A program made the position numbers and the translations under genes. Below, piece by piece: positions 1 to 6,155 of a stretch of DNA of 8,258 bases (positions are counted from its first letter, which is position 1; the number at the start of each line of letters is the position of its first letter). Under the pieces are notes generated by a model. It was not told the origin of the DNA. It was given only the letters and a program-made list of their open reading frames with translations, and did no database searches. Source of the DNA: Spongiibacteraceae bacterium (lineage in GTDB: Bacteria; Pseudomonadota; Gammaproteobacteria; Pseudomonadales; PIVM01). The stretch lies in the NCBI GenBank assembly GCA_030618505.1, contig JAUXDF010000118.1:1-8258 (forward strand), given 5' to 3'.

Positions 1-130
1 ATCCAGAAATTAAACAAAGAGGTCATGGCCAATGCAAATCTTGCGACTTAAAGGCCTTGAAAAGGCCTAGGAGCTAGATTTGCGTTGGCTATGACCGGAT
101 TTAATTTTCGAAAGCTACCCGTTTCTGGAT
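1..130. repeat. Nested imperfect inverted repeat (MITE-like or structured RNA element) upstream of trpA
   Basis: Three sets of arms share roughly one centre. The outer arms are ATCCAGAAA (1-9) with TTTCTGGAT (122-130), a perfect match. An overlapping middle pair is AAATTAAA (7-14) with TTTAATTT (100-107). The main stem is 21-40 with 77-96, 20 positions long with 18 Watson-Crick pairs; the other two positions (27/90 and 33/84) are G-U wobbles when read as + strand RNA. At the tip, AGGCCTT (52-58) pairs with AAGGCCT (62-68) around a GAA loop. No ORF lies inside and no U-tract follows, so it is not a standard terminator. Its left end may lie outside the window. It could be a miniature inverted-repeat element inserted ahead of trpA, or an RNA processing or stability hairpin. 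The symmetry is certain; the identity is not. Confidence 0.7.
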
Positions 131-160
131 GGGCGCTAGCTAGTTGTCATTTACAGACCT

Positions 161-191
161 TTCTCGTCACGGACTTCCGTGGGAATGCATA
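161..191. repeat. REP-like palindrome, copy 1, just upstream of the trpA ribosome binding site
   Basis: CACGG (168-172) pairs with CCGTG (177-181) around an ACTT loop, and the 3' side continues as GGGAATGCATA. The 3' half matches a second palindrome before metZ (6116-6129): both carry CGTG, a purine, then GAATGCATA. The general form, GTTCCCACG then a short loop then CGTGGGAATGCAT, resembles dispersed palindromes I recall from many proteobacterial genomes; that assignment is from memory. The 5' arm of this copy is degenerate (TTCTCGTCACGG instead of TTCCCACGG). It ends four bases before the AGAGG ribosome binding site of trpA. Confidence 0.6.
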
Positions 192-207
192 GCAAGAGGA
201 TGAAACA

Positions 208-1023
208 TTGAGTCGTATCAGTACTCGACTACAAGAGCTAAAAGAGCAGGGGCGCAAAGCGCTGGTACCTTATATTGTCGCCGGTGACCCGCTGACGGAT
301 GTTACCGTGCCGGTGATGCATGAGTTGGTTGCCAGTGGCGCTGATATCATCGAGCTGGGCGTGCCTTTTTCTGATCCTATGGCTGAAGGGCCGGTTATTC
401 AGTTGGCCCATGAGCGGGCTTTAATGCATAAAGTGAGCCTGCGAAAAGTGTTGGAGATGGTAAAAGAGTTTCGCCAGACTGACCAACAAACACCGGTAGT
501 GTTGATGGGATATGCAAATCCTATCGAGGTACTGGGTTATCAGGAGTTTGCATTTTTAGCCAGCGATGCCGGTATTGATGGGGTTTTGACCGTCGATTTG
601 CCTCCCGAAGAGGCGCAGGAACTGAATGTTGAGCTTAAACGGGTGGGCATCGATAATATCTTCTTGATTGCACCGACCACGGTGCGTGAGAGAGTGCAAT
701 CTATCTGTGCTTTAGGCAGCGGATACTTGTATTATGTCTCCCTTAAAGGCGTGACCGGTGCCGGGCATCTGGATATAACCTCTGTTGAGGAAAAACTGCA
801 GGAGATCAAGCAGTTTACTGATCTGCCTGTTTGTGTGGGGTTTGGTATCAAAGATGCCGAATCTGCTCGGGGGGTTGCAGCTGTTGCCGATGGTGTGGTT
901 GTCGGTAGTGTGCTGGTGAATAAAATGGCCGAATTTTCAAAGAGTGGTAGCGTAGCTATCGAGGAACTTGCATCTCAAGTGGCATCGATTATTAGTGAGA
1001 TGCGTAGTGCAATGGATGAATAA
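208..1023 (+). CDS. trpA: Tryptophan synthase alpha subunit
   Basis: This 271-residue protein is a TIM barrel that cleaves indole-3-glycerol phosphate to indole and glyceraldehyde 3-phosphate and passes indole to TrpB in the cytoplasm. Length matches the family (about 268-270). Visible motifs are AGDP (25-28), ELGVPFSDPMAEGP (49-62), the VDLPPEE stretch with the interface residue Asp130, GVTGAG (181-186), VGFGI (210-214) and the phosphate-binding VGS (232-234). Glu49 is present, but position 60, normally the second catalytic acid Asp, is Glu (codon GAA). The start is TTG at 208. An in-frame stop at 190-192 and the absence of another nearby start leave no alternative, and AGAGG at 195-199 is well spaced. 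ATG at 200 opens only a three-codon frame. No trpB is visible in the preceding 207 bp. accD follows after 39 bp. Confidence 0.97.
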   Translation: MSRISTRLQELKEQGRKALVPYIVAGDPLTDVTVPVMHELVASGADIIELGVPFSDPMAEGPVIQLAHERALMHKVSLRKVLEMVKEFRQTDQQTPVVLMGYANPIEVLGYQEFAFLASDAGIDGVLTVDLPPEEAQELNVELKRVGIDNIFLIAPTTVRERVQSICALGSGYLYYVSLKGVTGAGHLDITSVEEKLQEIKQFTDLPVCVGFGIKDAESARGVAAVADGVVVGSVLVNKMAEFSKSGSVAIEELASQVASIISEMRSAMDE

Positions 1024-1062
1024 CAACAAAAACGACAGCATTAAAAGCGACGGGGTACCGTT

Positions 1063-1989
1063 ATGAGTTGGATTGATAAAATTTTACCTTCTATTGTGCG
1101 CTCTGGGGAGGAATCCGAGCGTCGCACCAATGTGCCTGAAGGTCTGTGGTCAAAATGTGTTAAATGCGAGTCGGTATTGTATCGACCTGACCTTGAGCAT
1201 AACCTGAATGTGTGCCCGAAATGCGAGCACCATATGCGCATCGGTGCGCGTCGGCGTCTTGATATATTCCTTGATGAAGAGGGACGTACAGAGATTTGTA
1301 CCGATGTAGAGCCGGTAGATCGCCTGAAGTTTAAGGATCTGAAAAAGTATAAAGATCGTTTATCAGCTGCCCAGAAAGCGACGGGTGAAAAAGATGCATT
1401 GATTGCGATGGAAGGCAGCGTCAAGGGTTTGCCGGTTGTGAGTGTTGCCTTTGAATTTGCCTTTCATGGTGGGTCAATGGGTTATGCGGTGGGTGAGAAA
1501 TTTACTCGTGCTGCCAATGTTGCCCTGGAGAAAAAAGTACCCTTGGTGTGTTTTGCCGCCTCCGGTGGTGCGCGCATGCAAGAAGCATTGATCTCCTTAA
1601 TGCAGATGGCTAAAACCAGCGCGGTTATCGAGCGGATGAAACAGCAGGGCGTGCCCTATATTTCTGTGATGACTGATCCGGTTTATGGCGGTGTTTCTGC
1701 GAGTCTTGCGCTGCTCGGTGACCTTAATGTGGCAGAGCCGAACGCGCGTGCCGGTTTTGCTGGCCCCAATATTATCGAGCAAACCATTCGACAGAAGTTA
1801 CCCAAAGGCTTTCAGCTTAGTGAGTTTTTACTCGAGCATGGCGCCATTGACATGATTATTCCCCGTCCGCAGATGCGTGATAAGTTGGCCGGGATTTTGA
1901 GCAAGCTAATGCACCATCCTGTCGATCTTGGTGTTGCTGAATCTGAGCCCGAGTGCGAGTCCGAGTCTGTGGAACAGCAGGAGGAGTAG
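1063..1989 (+). CDS. accD: Acetyl-CoA carboxylase carboxyltransferase beta subunit
   Basis: AccD pairs with AccA to form the carboxyltransferase that moves CO2 from carboxybiotin to acetyl-CoA, giving malonyl-CoA for fatty acid synthesis. The 308-residue protein starts with the typical MSWIDKILPS. A four-Cys zinc ribbon uses C32, C35, C51 and C54. The crotonase-type carboxyltransferase domain follows, with FEFAFHGGSMG (130-140), ASGGARMQEAL (166-176), SLMQMAKTSA and the oxyanion-hole region GGVSAS (209-214). The C-terminal 18 residues form an acidic Ser/Glu tail (ESEPECESESVEQQEE) beyond the conserved core. ATG at 1063 is preceded by a weak G-rich site (CGGGG, 1051-1055). It lies between trpA (39 bp) and folC (14 bp to the ATG), so co-transcription is likely. 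The tail has little sequence constraint in the family and may be lineage-specific. Confidence 0.97.
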   Translation: MSWIDKILPSIVRSGEESERRTNVPEGLWSKCVKCESVLYRPDLEHNLNVCPKCEHHMRIGARRRLDIFLDEEGRTEICTDVEPVDRLKFKDLKKYKDRLSAAQKATGEKDALIAMEGSVKGLPVVSVAFEFAFHGGSMGYAVGEKFTRAANVALEKKVPLVCFAASGGARMQEALISLMQMAKTSAVIERMKQQGVPYISVMTDPVYGGVSASLALLGDLNVAEPNARAGFAGPNIIEQTIRQKLPKGFQLSEFLLEHGAIDMIIPRPQMRDKLAGILSKLMHHPVDLGVAESEPECESESVEQQEE

Positions 1990-2003
1990 CCTGCGAGTAA
2001 TTG

Positions 2004-3275
2004 ATGCGCTTTACTACCCTGAACGAGTGGCTGGCCTGGCTTGAGCAACTGCACCCCACAGAGATTGAGCTGGGCCTGGAGCGAATCGCAGAAGTTGCTG
2101 CTCGGATGGAGCTGCTAAAACCCGCTCGGCGGGTTGTCAGCGTTGCAGGTACCAATGGCAAAGGTTCTACAGTTGCTGCTTTGGAATCGGTGTTTGTCGC
2201 CGCTAAAATCAGTGTTGGTAGTTATACGTCTCCGCATCTTTTAGATTACAACGAACGTATCAAAATTAATGGCGTCCCGGTAGGTGATGACATTATTTGC
2301 CAGGCTTTTGCGCGAATAGATCAGGCTCGAGGGGAAATCAGCCTAAGCTATTTTGAGTTTGGCACTTTGGCTGCCCTAGCTGTTTTTGCTGACAGCAGCC
2401 TAGAGCTGGCGTTGCTGGAAGTGGGTTTAGGCGGACGACTGGATGCAGTCAATATTATTGATGCTGATATAGCAGTAATAACACGGATTGATATTGATCA
2501 TGTTGATTGGCTGGGTTCAGATCGGGAAACCATTGCGGTAGAAAAAGGCGGCATTATGCGCCCAGCAATACCGGTGGTTTGTGCCGACAGTGAGCCACCT
2601 GCCAGTTTGTTAGCAATGGCTCGACAACTAGGATGCCTCTGGTATCAATATGGAGTTGATTACTCCCTTGAGGATACTCCAAGCAGTAGCCTCAGCAGGG
2701 CTTGGCGTTGGTGCAGCGAAGGTGAAAGCCAGAGCATAGAGGGTTTCAATAATCGATCGTTGCCCCAGCCCAGCTTAGCTGCGGCAATACAGGTGGTGAG
2801 CTTACTGGATTGCCCAGTGAGTGCAGATCAGCTTCGCCAGGGAATTAATCATGCTGCCCTGGCGGGACGACTGCAAAAGTTTATGGTAGATGAGCAAGAA
2901 GTATTGCTTGATGTCGCGCATAATAGCGCCGCTGCTCACTATCTGGCTGACTATCTTCAGGCACATGCTGTTGAGGGAAATACCGTTGCTGTATTTGCTG
3001 CAATGGCTGATAAGGATATTGCCGGGATCACTGCTGAGATAAAGACGCAAATTGATCACTGGAGTCTGGCTAGCCTTGATGTGAGCCGGGCAGCAAAGGC
3101 AAGCGAATTAGGCAATCTATTACAACAACAGGGCATCACAGCGATTACAATGAGTGACAGTGTTGAGGAGGCTTATCTTCAGGCAAAATCTCTTTGTAAC
3201 AAAAGAGGCCGTATTCTAGTCTTCGGATCGTTTTATACCGTGAGTGAAGTACTTCAACAATTAAATCCTCAGTGA
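2004..3275 (+). CDS. folC: Bifunctional folylpolyglutamate synthase / dihydrofolate synthase
   Basis: FolC is a Mur-ligase-like ATP enzyme that adds glutamate to dihydropteroate and then to tetrahydrofolates. The 423-residue protein has the N-terminal P-loop GTNGKGS (49-55, Lys53), YTSPHL (74-79), FEFGTLAAL, the Mg-binding EVGLGGRLDA (139-148), and DHVDWLG followed by EKGGI, whose Lys181 corresponds to the carbamylated lysine of the family. The C-terminal domain carries DVAHN (303-307), DKDIAG and FGSFYTV. Several positions differ from the usual motifs: LPGRFQ is LAGRLQ, DVAHNP is DVAHNS, SFHTV is SFYTV and DHTDWLG is DHVDWLG. I chose ATG 2004 over the in-frame TTG at 2001. Neither has a well-spaced ribosome site; the strong AGGAGGAG lies inside the accD end (1979-1986), so coupling to accD translation is plausible. 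dedD begins 16 bp downstream. Confidence 0.95.
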   Translation: MRFTTLNEWLAWLEQLHPTEIELGLERIAEVAARMELLKPARRVVSVAGTNGKGSTVAALESVFVAAKISVGSYTSPHLLDYNERIKINGVPVGDDIICQAFARIDQARGEISLSYFEFGTLAALAVFADSSLELALLEVGLGGRLDAVNIIDADIAVITRIDIDHVDWLGSDRETIAVEKGGIMRPAIPVVCADSEPPASLLAMARQLGCLWYQYGVDYSLEDTPSSSLSRAWRWCSEGESQSIEGFNNRSLPQPSLAAAIQVVSLLDCPVSADQLRQGINHAALAGRLQKFMVDEQEVLLDVAHNSAAAHYLADYLQAHAVEGNTVAVFAAMADKDIAGITAEIKTQIDHWSLASLDVSRAAKASELGNLLQQQGITAITMSDSVEEAYLQAKSLCNKRGRILVFGSFYTVSEVLQQLNPQ

Positions 3276-3291
3276 GAGTTAAAACTGGCTT

Positions 3292-3885
3292 GTGAATATC
3301 CATCTTAAACAACGATTGGTCGGTGCGCTGGTTTTGGTTGCTGCTGCTGCGGTTTTTTTGCCGATGCTCTTTGAGGCGCCCAAAAAAATACTACTTGATC
3401 GACAGAGTCAAATTCCGCAGGCATCCCCCTTTAAGAAATTTCAGTTGGTCGAGCCTGCTTCGCGAGCATCGGTTAGCGAGCATAAAACATCAGGGCAGCC
3501 AGTCAGGGATGTTAAACCTGCACAAACGACCAAGGTAGCGAAGCTGCAAGCTAAGCCGACAAACAAGCCAAAAGCCAAAGCAAGTACCGCAAGTAAAACT
3601 GCAACCGGCGACTCAGCAAAACCTAAGCTGGATAAGCAAGGGCTTCCGGTTGCATGGGTTATACAGGTGGCGAGCTTTGTCAAAAAAGAAAATGCGGTAA
3701 AACTTAAAGATGAGCTGAGAGCCAAAAATTTCTCGGCTTATACCAAGCGTATTGATACCTCACAAGGCCCTGCGGTGAGGGTGTTTGTTGGGCCCAAACT
3801 GGATAAGAAGCGTGCCGAGCAAGTTAAGCAGCGTCTGGATAAAGAGTTGAAGTTGAATACCTTGATTGTTCGATTTGAAATGTAA
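3292..3885 (+). CDS. dedD: DedD-like inner-membrane protein with C-terminal SPOR domain
   Basis: DedD-type proteins are bitopic membrane proteins that bind denuded septal peptidoglycan through a SPOR domain and help cell constriction. The 197-residue protein has a short cytoplasmic start (MNIHLKQR), one hydrophobic segment (about 9-27), a Lys/Ala/Pro/Thr-rich periplasmic linker (about 55-118), and a SPOR domain from about 120 to 195 that opens with WVIQVASF and contains RVFVGP. Length and layout fit the family. The start is GTG at 3292, chosen because it gives the usual short polar N-terminus before the membrane helix and no in-frame ATG lies nearby; the upstream GAGAG (3274-3278) is spaced rather far. 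It sits between folC and cvpA, the standard place for dedD. The linker is low-complexity and poorly conserved in general. Confidence 0.93.
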   Translation: MNIHLKQRLVGALVLVAAAAVFLPMLFEAPKKILLDRQSQIPQASPFKKFQLVEPASRASVSEHKTSGQPVRDVKPAQTTKVAKLQAKPTNKPKAKASTASKTATGDSAKPKLDKQGLPVAWVIQVASFVKKENAVKLKDELRAKNFSAYTKRIDTSQGPAVRVFVGPKLDKKRAEQVKQRLDKELKLNTLIVRFEM

Positions 3886-3914
3886 GGGGTGTTAGAGATT
3901 AAGAGGATGAATGA

Positions 3915-4412
3915 ATGAATTGGGCGGATTGGAGCATTGTTGCGATTATTGCGGTATCCAGCTTGATCAGTCTCAAGCGTGGATTTGTCAAAGAGGCGAT
4001 ATCTCTGGCGATCTGGCTTGCCGCCTTTGTTATTAGCATGTTGTTTCATGAAAGCTTCGCATTTTTGTTAGAGGATTATATCGCCACCGCCTCAGTGCGA
4101 GAAATTGTAGCCATCGGAGTGCTTTTTGCCTTAACACTGATTGTTGGCTCGATGGTGAGTTACCTGATCAGTGAGCTGGTACGGATGACCGGGTTGAGTG
4201 GAACGGATCGTTTGTTTGGAATGGTATTCGGGATGGTGCGTGGTGTCATTGTCGTTATTGTGATGGTGATGTTTGCGCCAGCAATTTTGCCTGTTGATCA
4301 GGATAGCTGGTGGAAACAGTCCACTCTAATTCCCCATTTTGCCATGCTAGAGGATTGGTCGCGGCATAATGGCCAGGTGGCACTTACTTTTTTTACCCAG
4401 TTGCTGGAGTGA
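3915..4412 (+). CDS. cvpA: CvpA family inner-membrane protein
   Basis: CvpA is a small polytopic inner-membrane protein, first noted for its need in colicin V production in E. coli; its biochemical role is unresolved, with links to envelope stress tolerance. The 165-residue protein is close to the E. coli length (162). The family signature is clear: DWSIVAIIAVSSLISLKRGF near the N-terminus, then KEAISLAIWLAAFVISMLF, a third hydrophobic stretch from about residue 63 to 87, TGLSGTDRLFGMVFGMVRG (about 93-111), and a fourth hydrophobic stretch after it. Three overlapping ATGs occur (3907, 3911, 3915), and only 3915 is in frame; AAGAGG at 3901-3906 is well spaced for it. It lies 29 bp after dedD and upstream of purF, the classic dedD-cvpA-purF arrangement. 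Confidence 0.95.
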   Translation: MNWADWSIVAIIAVSSLISLKRGFVKEAISLAIWLAAFVISMLFHESFAFLLEDYIATASVREIVAIGVLFALTLIVGSMVSYLISELVRMTGLSGTDRLFGMVFGMVRGVIVVIVMVMFAPAILPVDQDSWWKQSTLIPHFAMLEDWSRHNGQVALTFFTQLLE

Positions 4413-4540
4413 CAGATCGTGATGGTCTGGCTAGTCTAAAGGTATTCTTGTTGTAGCGGTTTCGAGGCAAGGGTATCAGCTTAAGAGTGATAGAGAATTA
4501 GCGGGTTTGTAGTCTACATTAGCTTTACGAGGTATGTTCC
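4413..4540 (+). promoter_or_regulatory. cvpA-purF intergenic region with possible purF promoter or operator
   Basis: This 128-bp gap is the widest within the cvpA-purF part of the cluster. A weak sigma70-like pair is TTGTAG (4451-4456), 17 bp, TATCAG (4474-4479). A perfect 5+1+5 inverted repeat, TGTAG-T-CTACA, lies at 4508-4518, 22 bp before the purF start, where an operator could act. No match to the E. coli PurR operator (ACGCAAACGTTTGCGT) is visible. A ribosome binding site ACGAGG (4527-4532) precedes ATG 4541. Both the promoter and operator readings are suggestions from position and pattern only. Confidence 0.2.
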
Positions 4541-6067
4541 ATGTGCGGCATCGCAGGTATCGTTGCTAAAAAAAATATCAATCAAGAGCTGTATGATGCT
4601 TTAACAGTATTACAGCATAGAGGCCAGGATGCTGCCGGCATGGTGACGTGTCGCGAAGGAAAACTAAGCCAACGCAAGGGAAATGGCTTGGTGAGGGATG
4701 TTTTTCGCTCCCGGCATATGAAGCAGCTGGAGGGGAATATGGGTATTGGCCATATCCGATACCCTACCGCTGGTAGTGCCAGTCCGGCACTTGCACAGCC
4801 CTTTTATGTTAACTCACCTTACGGAATCAGTTTGGCGCACAATGGCAATCTGACTAACGCGGAAGAGTTAAGTAAAGAGTTGTTCCAGTCTGATTTGAGG
4901 CATGTCAATACTGATTCGGATTCAGAGGTGCTACTGAATGTTTTTGCCCATGAGCTACAAAAACTCGGTAAATTAACGCCTACTGAAAAAGATGTCTTTG
5001 AAGCCATAAGAGGGGTATATCGCCGTTGTCATGGTGGCTATGCCGTTATCGCTATGATCGCAAATTATGGCATTGTCGCTTTTCGTGACTCTAAGGGTAT
5101 TCGTCCGGTTGTTTTTGGTGAGCGGGAAACCGCGAATGGCAAGGAGTATATGGTTGCCTCTGAAAGCGTAGCTCTGGATGTTGTTGGTTTTAAACTGATA
5201 CGTGATATTGCACCTGGTGAGGCGGTTTATATTAATACCCAGGGTGAGCTTTATACTCAGCAGTGCTCGGATCAATCAGAACTTTCCCCGTGCATCTTTG
5301 AGCATGTGTATTTTGCGCGCCCCGACTCGATCATTGATAAGGTTTCGGTTTATAAAACACGGCTTCGTATGGGCGAGAAGCTGGCGGAAAAAATTCTCAG
5401 GGAAAGGCCCGATCATGATATTGATGTGGTGATTCCCATCCCCGATACCAGTCGAGTATCTGGGCAGGCAATGGCCTATTTGTTGGGTGTTAAGTTCCGT
5501 GAAGGTTTGATTAAAAACCGCTACATTGGCCGTACCTTTATTATGCCGGGACAAAGTTTACGTAAAAAATCAGTGCGACAAAAACTCAACCCCATTGGGT
5601 TGGAATTCAAGGATAAAAATGTCTTGCTGGTTGATGACTCCATCGTCAGGGGAACAACCTGCCGGCAGATTATTCAGATGGCCAGAGATGCCGGGGCGAA
5701 AAAAGTATACTTTGCTTCCGCGGCCCCTGCTGTTAGATATCCTAATGTGTACGGAATCGATATGCCGTCGGCCAGCGAGCTGATTGCCCATGGCCGAACA
5801 GAGCAGGAAGTACAGGAATTGATCGGTGCAGACTGGCTGGTGTATCAGGATCTTGATGACTTGATTGCCTGTTCCAGTGAAGGTAACCCGGCTATCAAGC
5901 GGTTTGATTGTGCCGTCTTTAATGGCGAATATGTAACGGGTGACATAGATTCAGCTTATCTTGAAAAGATAGATGCGCAGCGTAATGATGCCAATAAATT
6001 AGGTAATGACAGTCATTTGGAAACAGGTGATGGTGTTTTTATTGGTTTACATAATGATGTTTCCTGA
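4541..6067 (+). CDS. purF: Amidophosphoribosyltransferase
   Basis: PurF makes 5-phosphoribosylamine from PRPP and glutamine, the committed step of purine synthesis, in the cytoplasm. The 508-residue protein is the E. coli type: it begins MCGIAGI with no propeptide, so Cys2 becomes the N-terminal nucleophile after Met removal, which fixes the start. The Ntn glutaminase domain (about 2-240) shows LQHRGQDAAG (24-33), GHIRYPTAG (70-78), the oxyanion NGN (101-103) and NTDSDSE (123-129). The phosphoribosyltransferase domain follows with YFARPDS, VVIPIPDTS (297-304), GRTFIMPGQ and the PRPP-binding VLLVDDSIVRGTT (361-373). I see no four-cysteine iron-sulfur pattern such as the Bacillus-type enzyme carries. 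ACGAGG at 4527-4532 is the ribosome binding site. It follows cvpA after 128 bp and precedes metZ by 88 bp. Confidence 0.98.
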   Translation: MCGIAGIVAKKNINQELYDALTVLQHRGQDAAGMVTCREGKLSQRKGNGLVRDVFRSRHMKQLEGNMGIGHIRYPTAGSASPALAQPFYVNSPYGISLAHNGNLTNAEELSKELFQSDLRHVNTDSDSEVLLNVFAHELQKLGKLTPTEKDVFEAIRGVYRRCHGGYAVIAMIANYGIVAFRDSKGIRPVVFGERETANGKEYMVASESVALDVVGFKLIRDIAPGEAVYINTQGELYTQQCSDQSELSPCIFEHVYFARPDSIIDKVSVYKTRLRMGEKLAEKILRERPDHDIDVVIPIPDTSRVSGQAMAYLLGVKFREGLIKNRYIGRTFIMPGQSLRKKSVRQKLNPIGLEFKDKNVLLVDDSIVRGTTCRQIIQMARDAGAKKVYFASAAPAVRYPNVYGIDMPSASELIAHGRTEQEVQELIGADWLVYQDLDDLIACSSEGNPAIKRFDCAVFNGEYVTGDIDSAYLEKIDAQRNDANKLGNDSHLETGDGVFIGLHNDVS

Positions 6068-6081
6068 TTTATCAATTATTG

Positions 6082-6129
6082 GCATCTAGATGCTAGCCAC
6101 GTTCCCACGATCCTTCGTGAGAATGCATA
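6082..6129. repeat. REP-like palindrome, copy 2, with adjoining 12-bp palindrome, between purF and metZ
   Basis: TTCCCACGA (6102-6110) pairs with TCGTGAGAA (6115-6123) at eight of nine positions around a TCCT loop, followed by TGCATA. The 3' half matches copy 1 upstream of trpA (CGTG, purine, GAATGCATA). Just before it lies a perfect 12-bp palindrome GCATCTAGATGC (6082-6093), and TGCTAGCC joins the two. Copy 1 also has a GCTAGC motif upstream (135-140), so the repeated unit may be larger than the hairpin. The repeat ends 13 bases before the AGGAA ribosome binding site of metZ. Possible roles are RNA stability, weak attenuation, or simply a dispersed REP-type repeat. Confidence 0.65.
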
Positions 6130-6155
6130 CAAATTTAAAAGCAGGAAAATTTTCA

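Noticed and set aside
1..130. Integron attC recombination site
   Set aside because: The symmetry is suggestive, but I find no RYYYAAC / GTTRRRY core sites at the ends, and the neighbours are housekeeping genes rather than cassettes.
144..172. Promoter for trpA starting from TTGTCA at 144-149
   Set aside because: No acceptable -10 sequence occurs 15-19 bp downstream; the region there is the REP-like hairpin.
1041..1424. Reverse-strand ORF of 127 residues inside accD
   Set aside because: It is a shadow of the well-supported accD frame, with no recognisable domain and no ribosome site of note.
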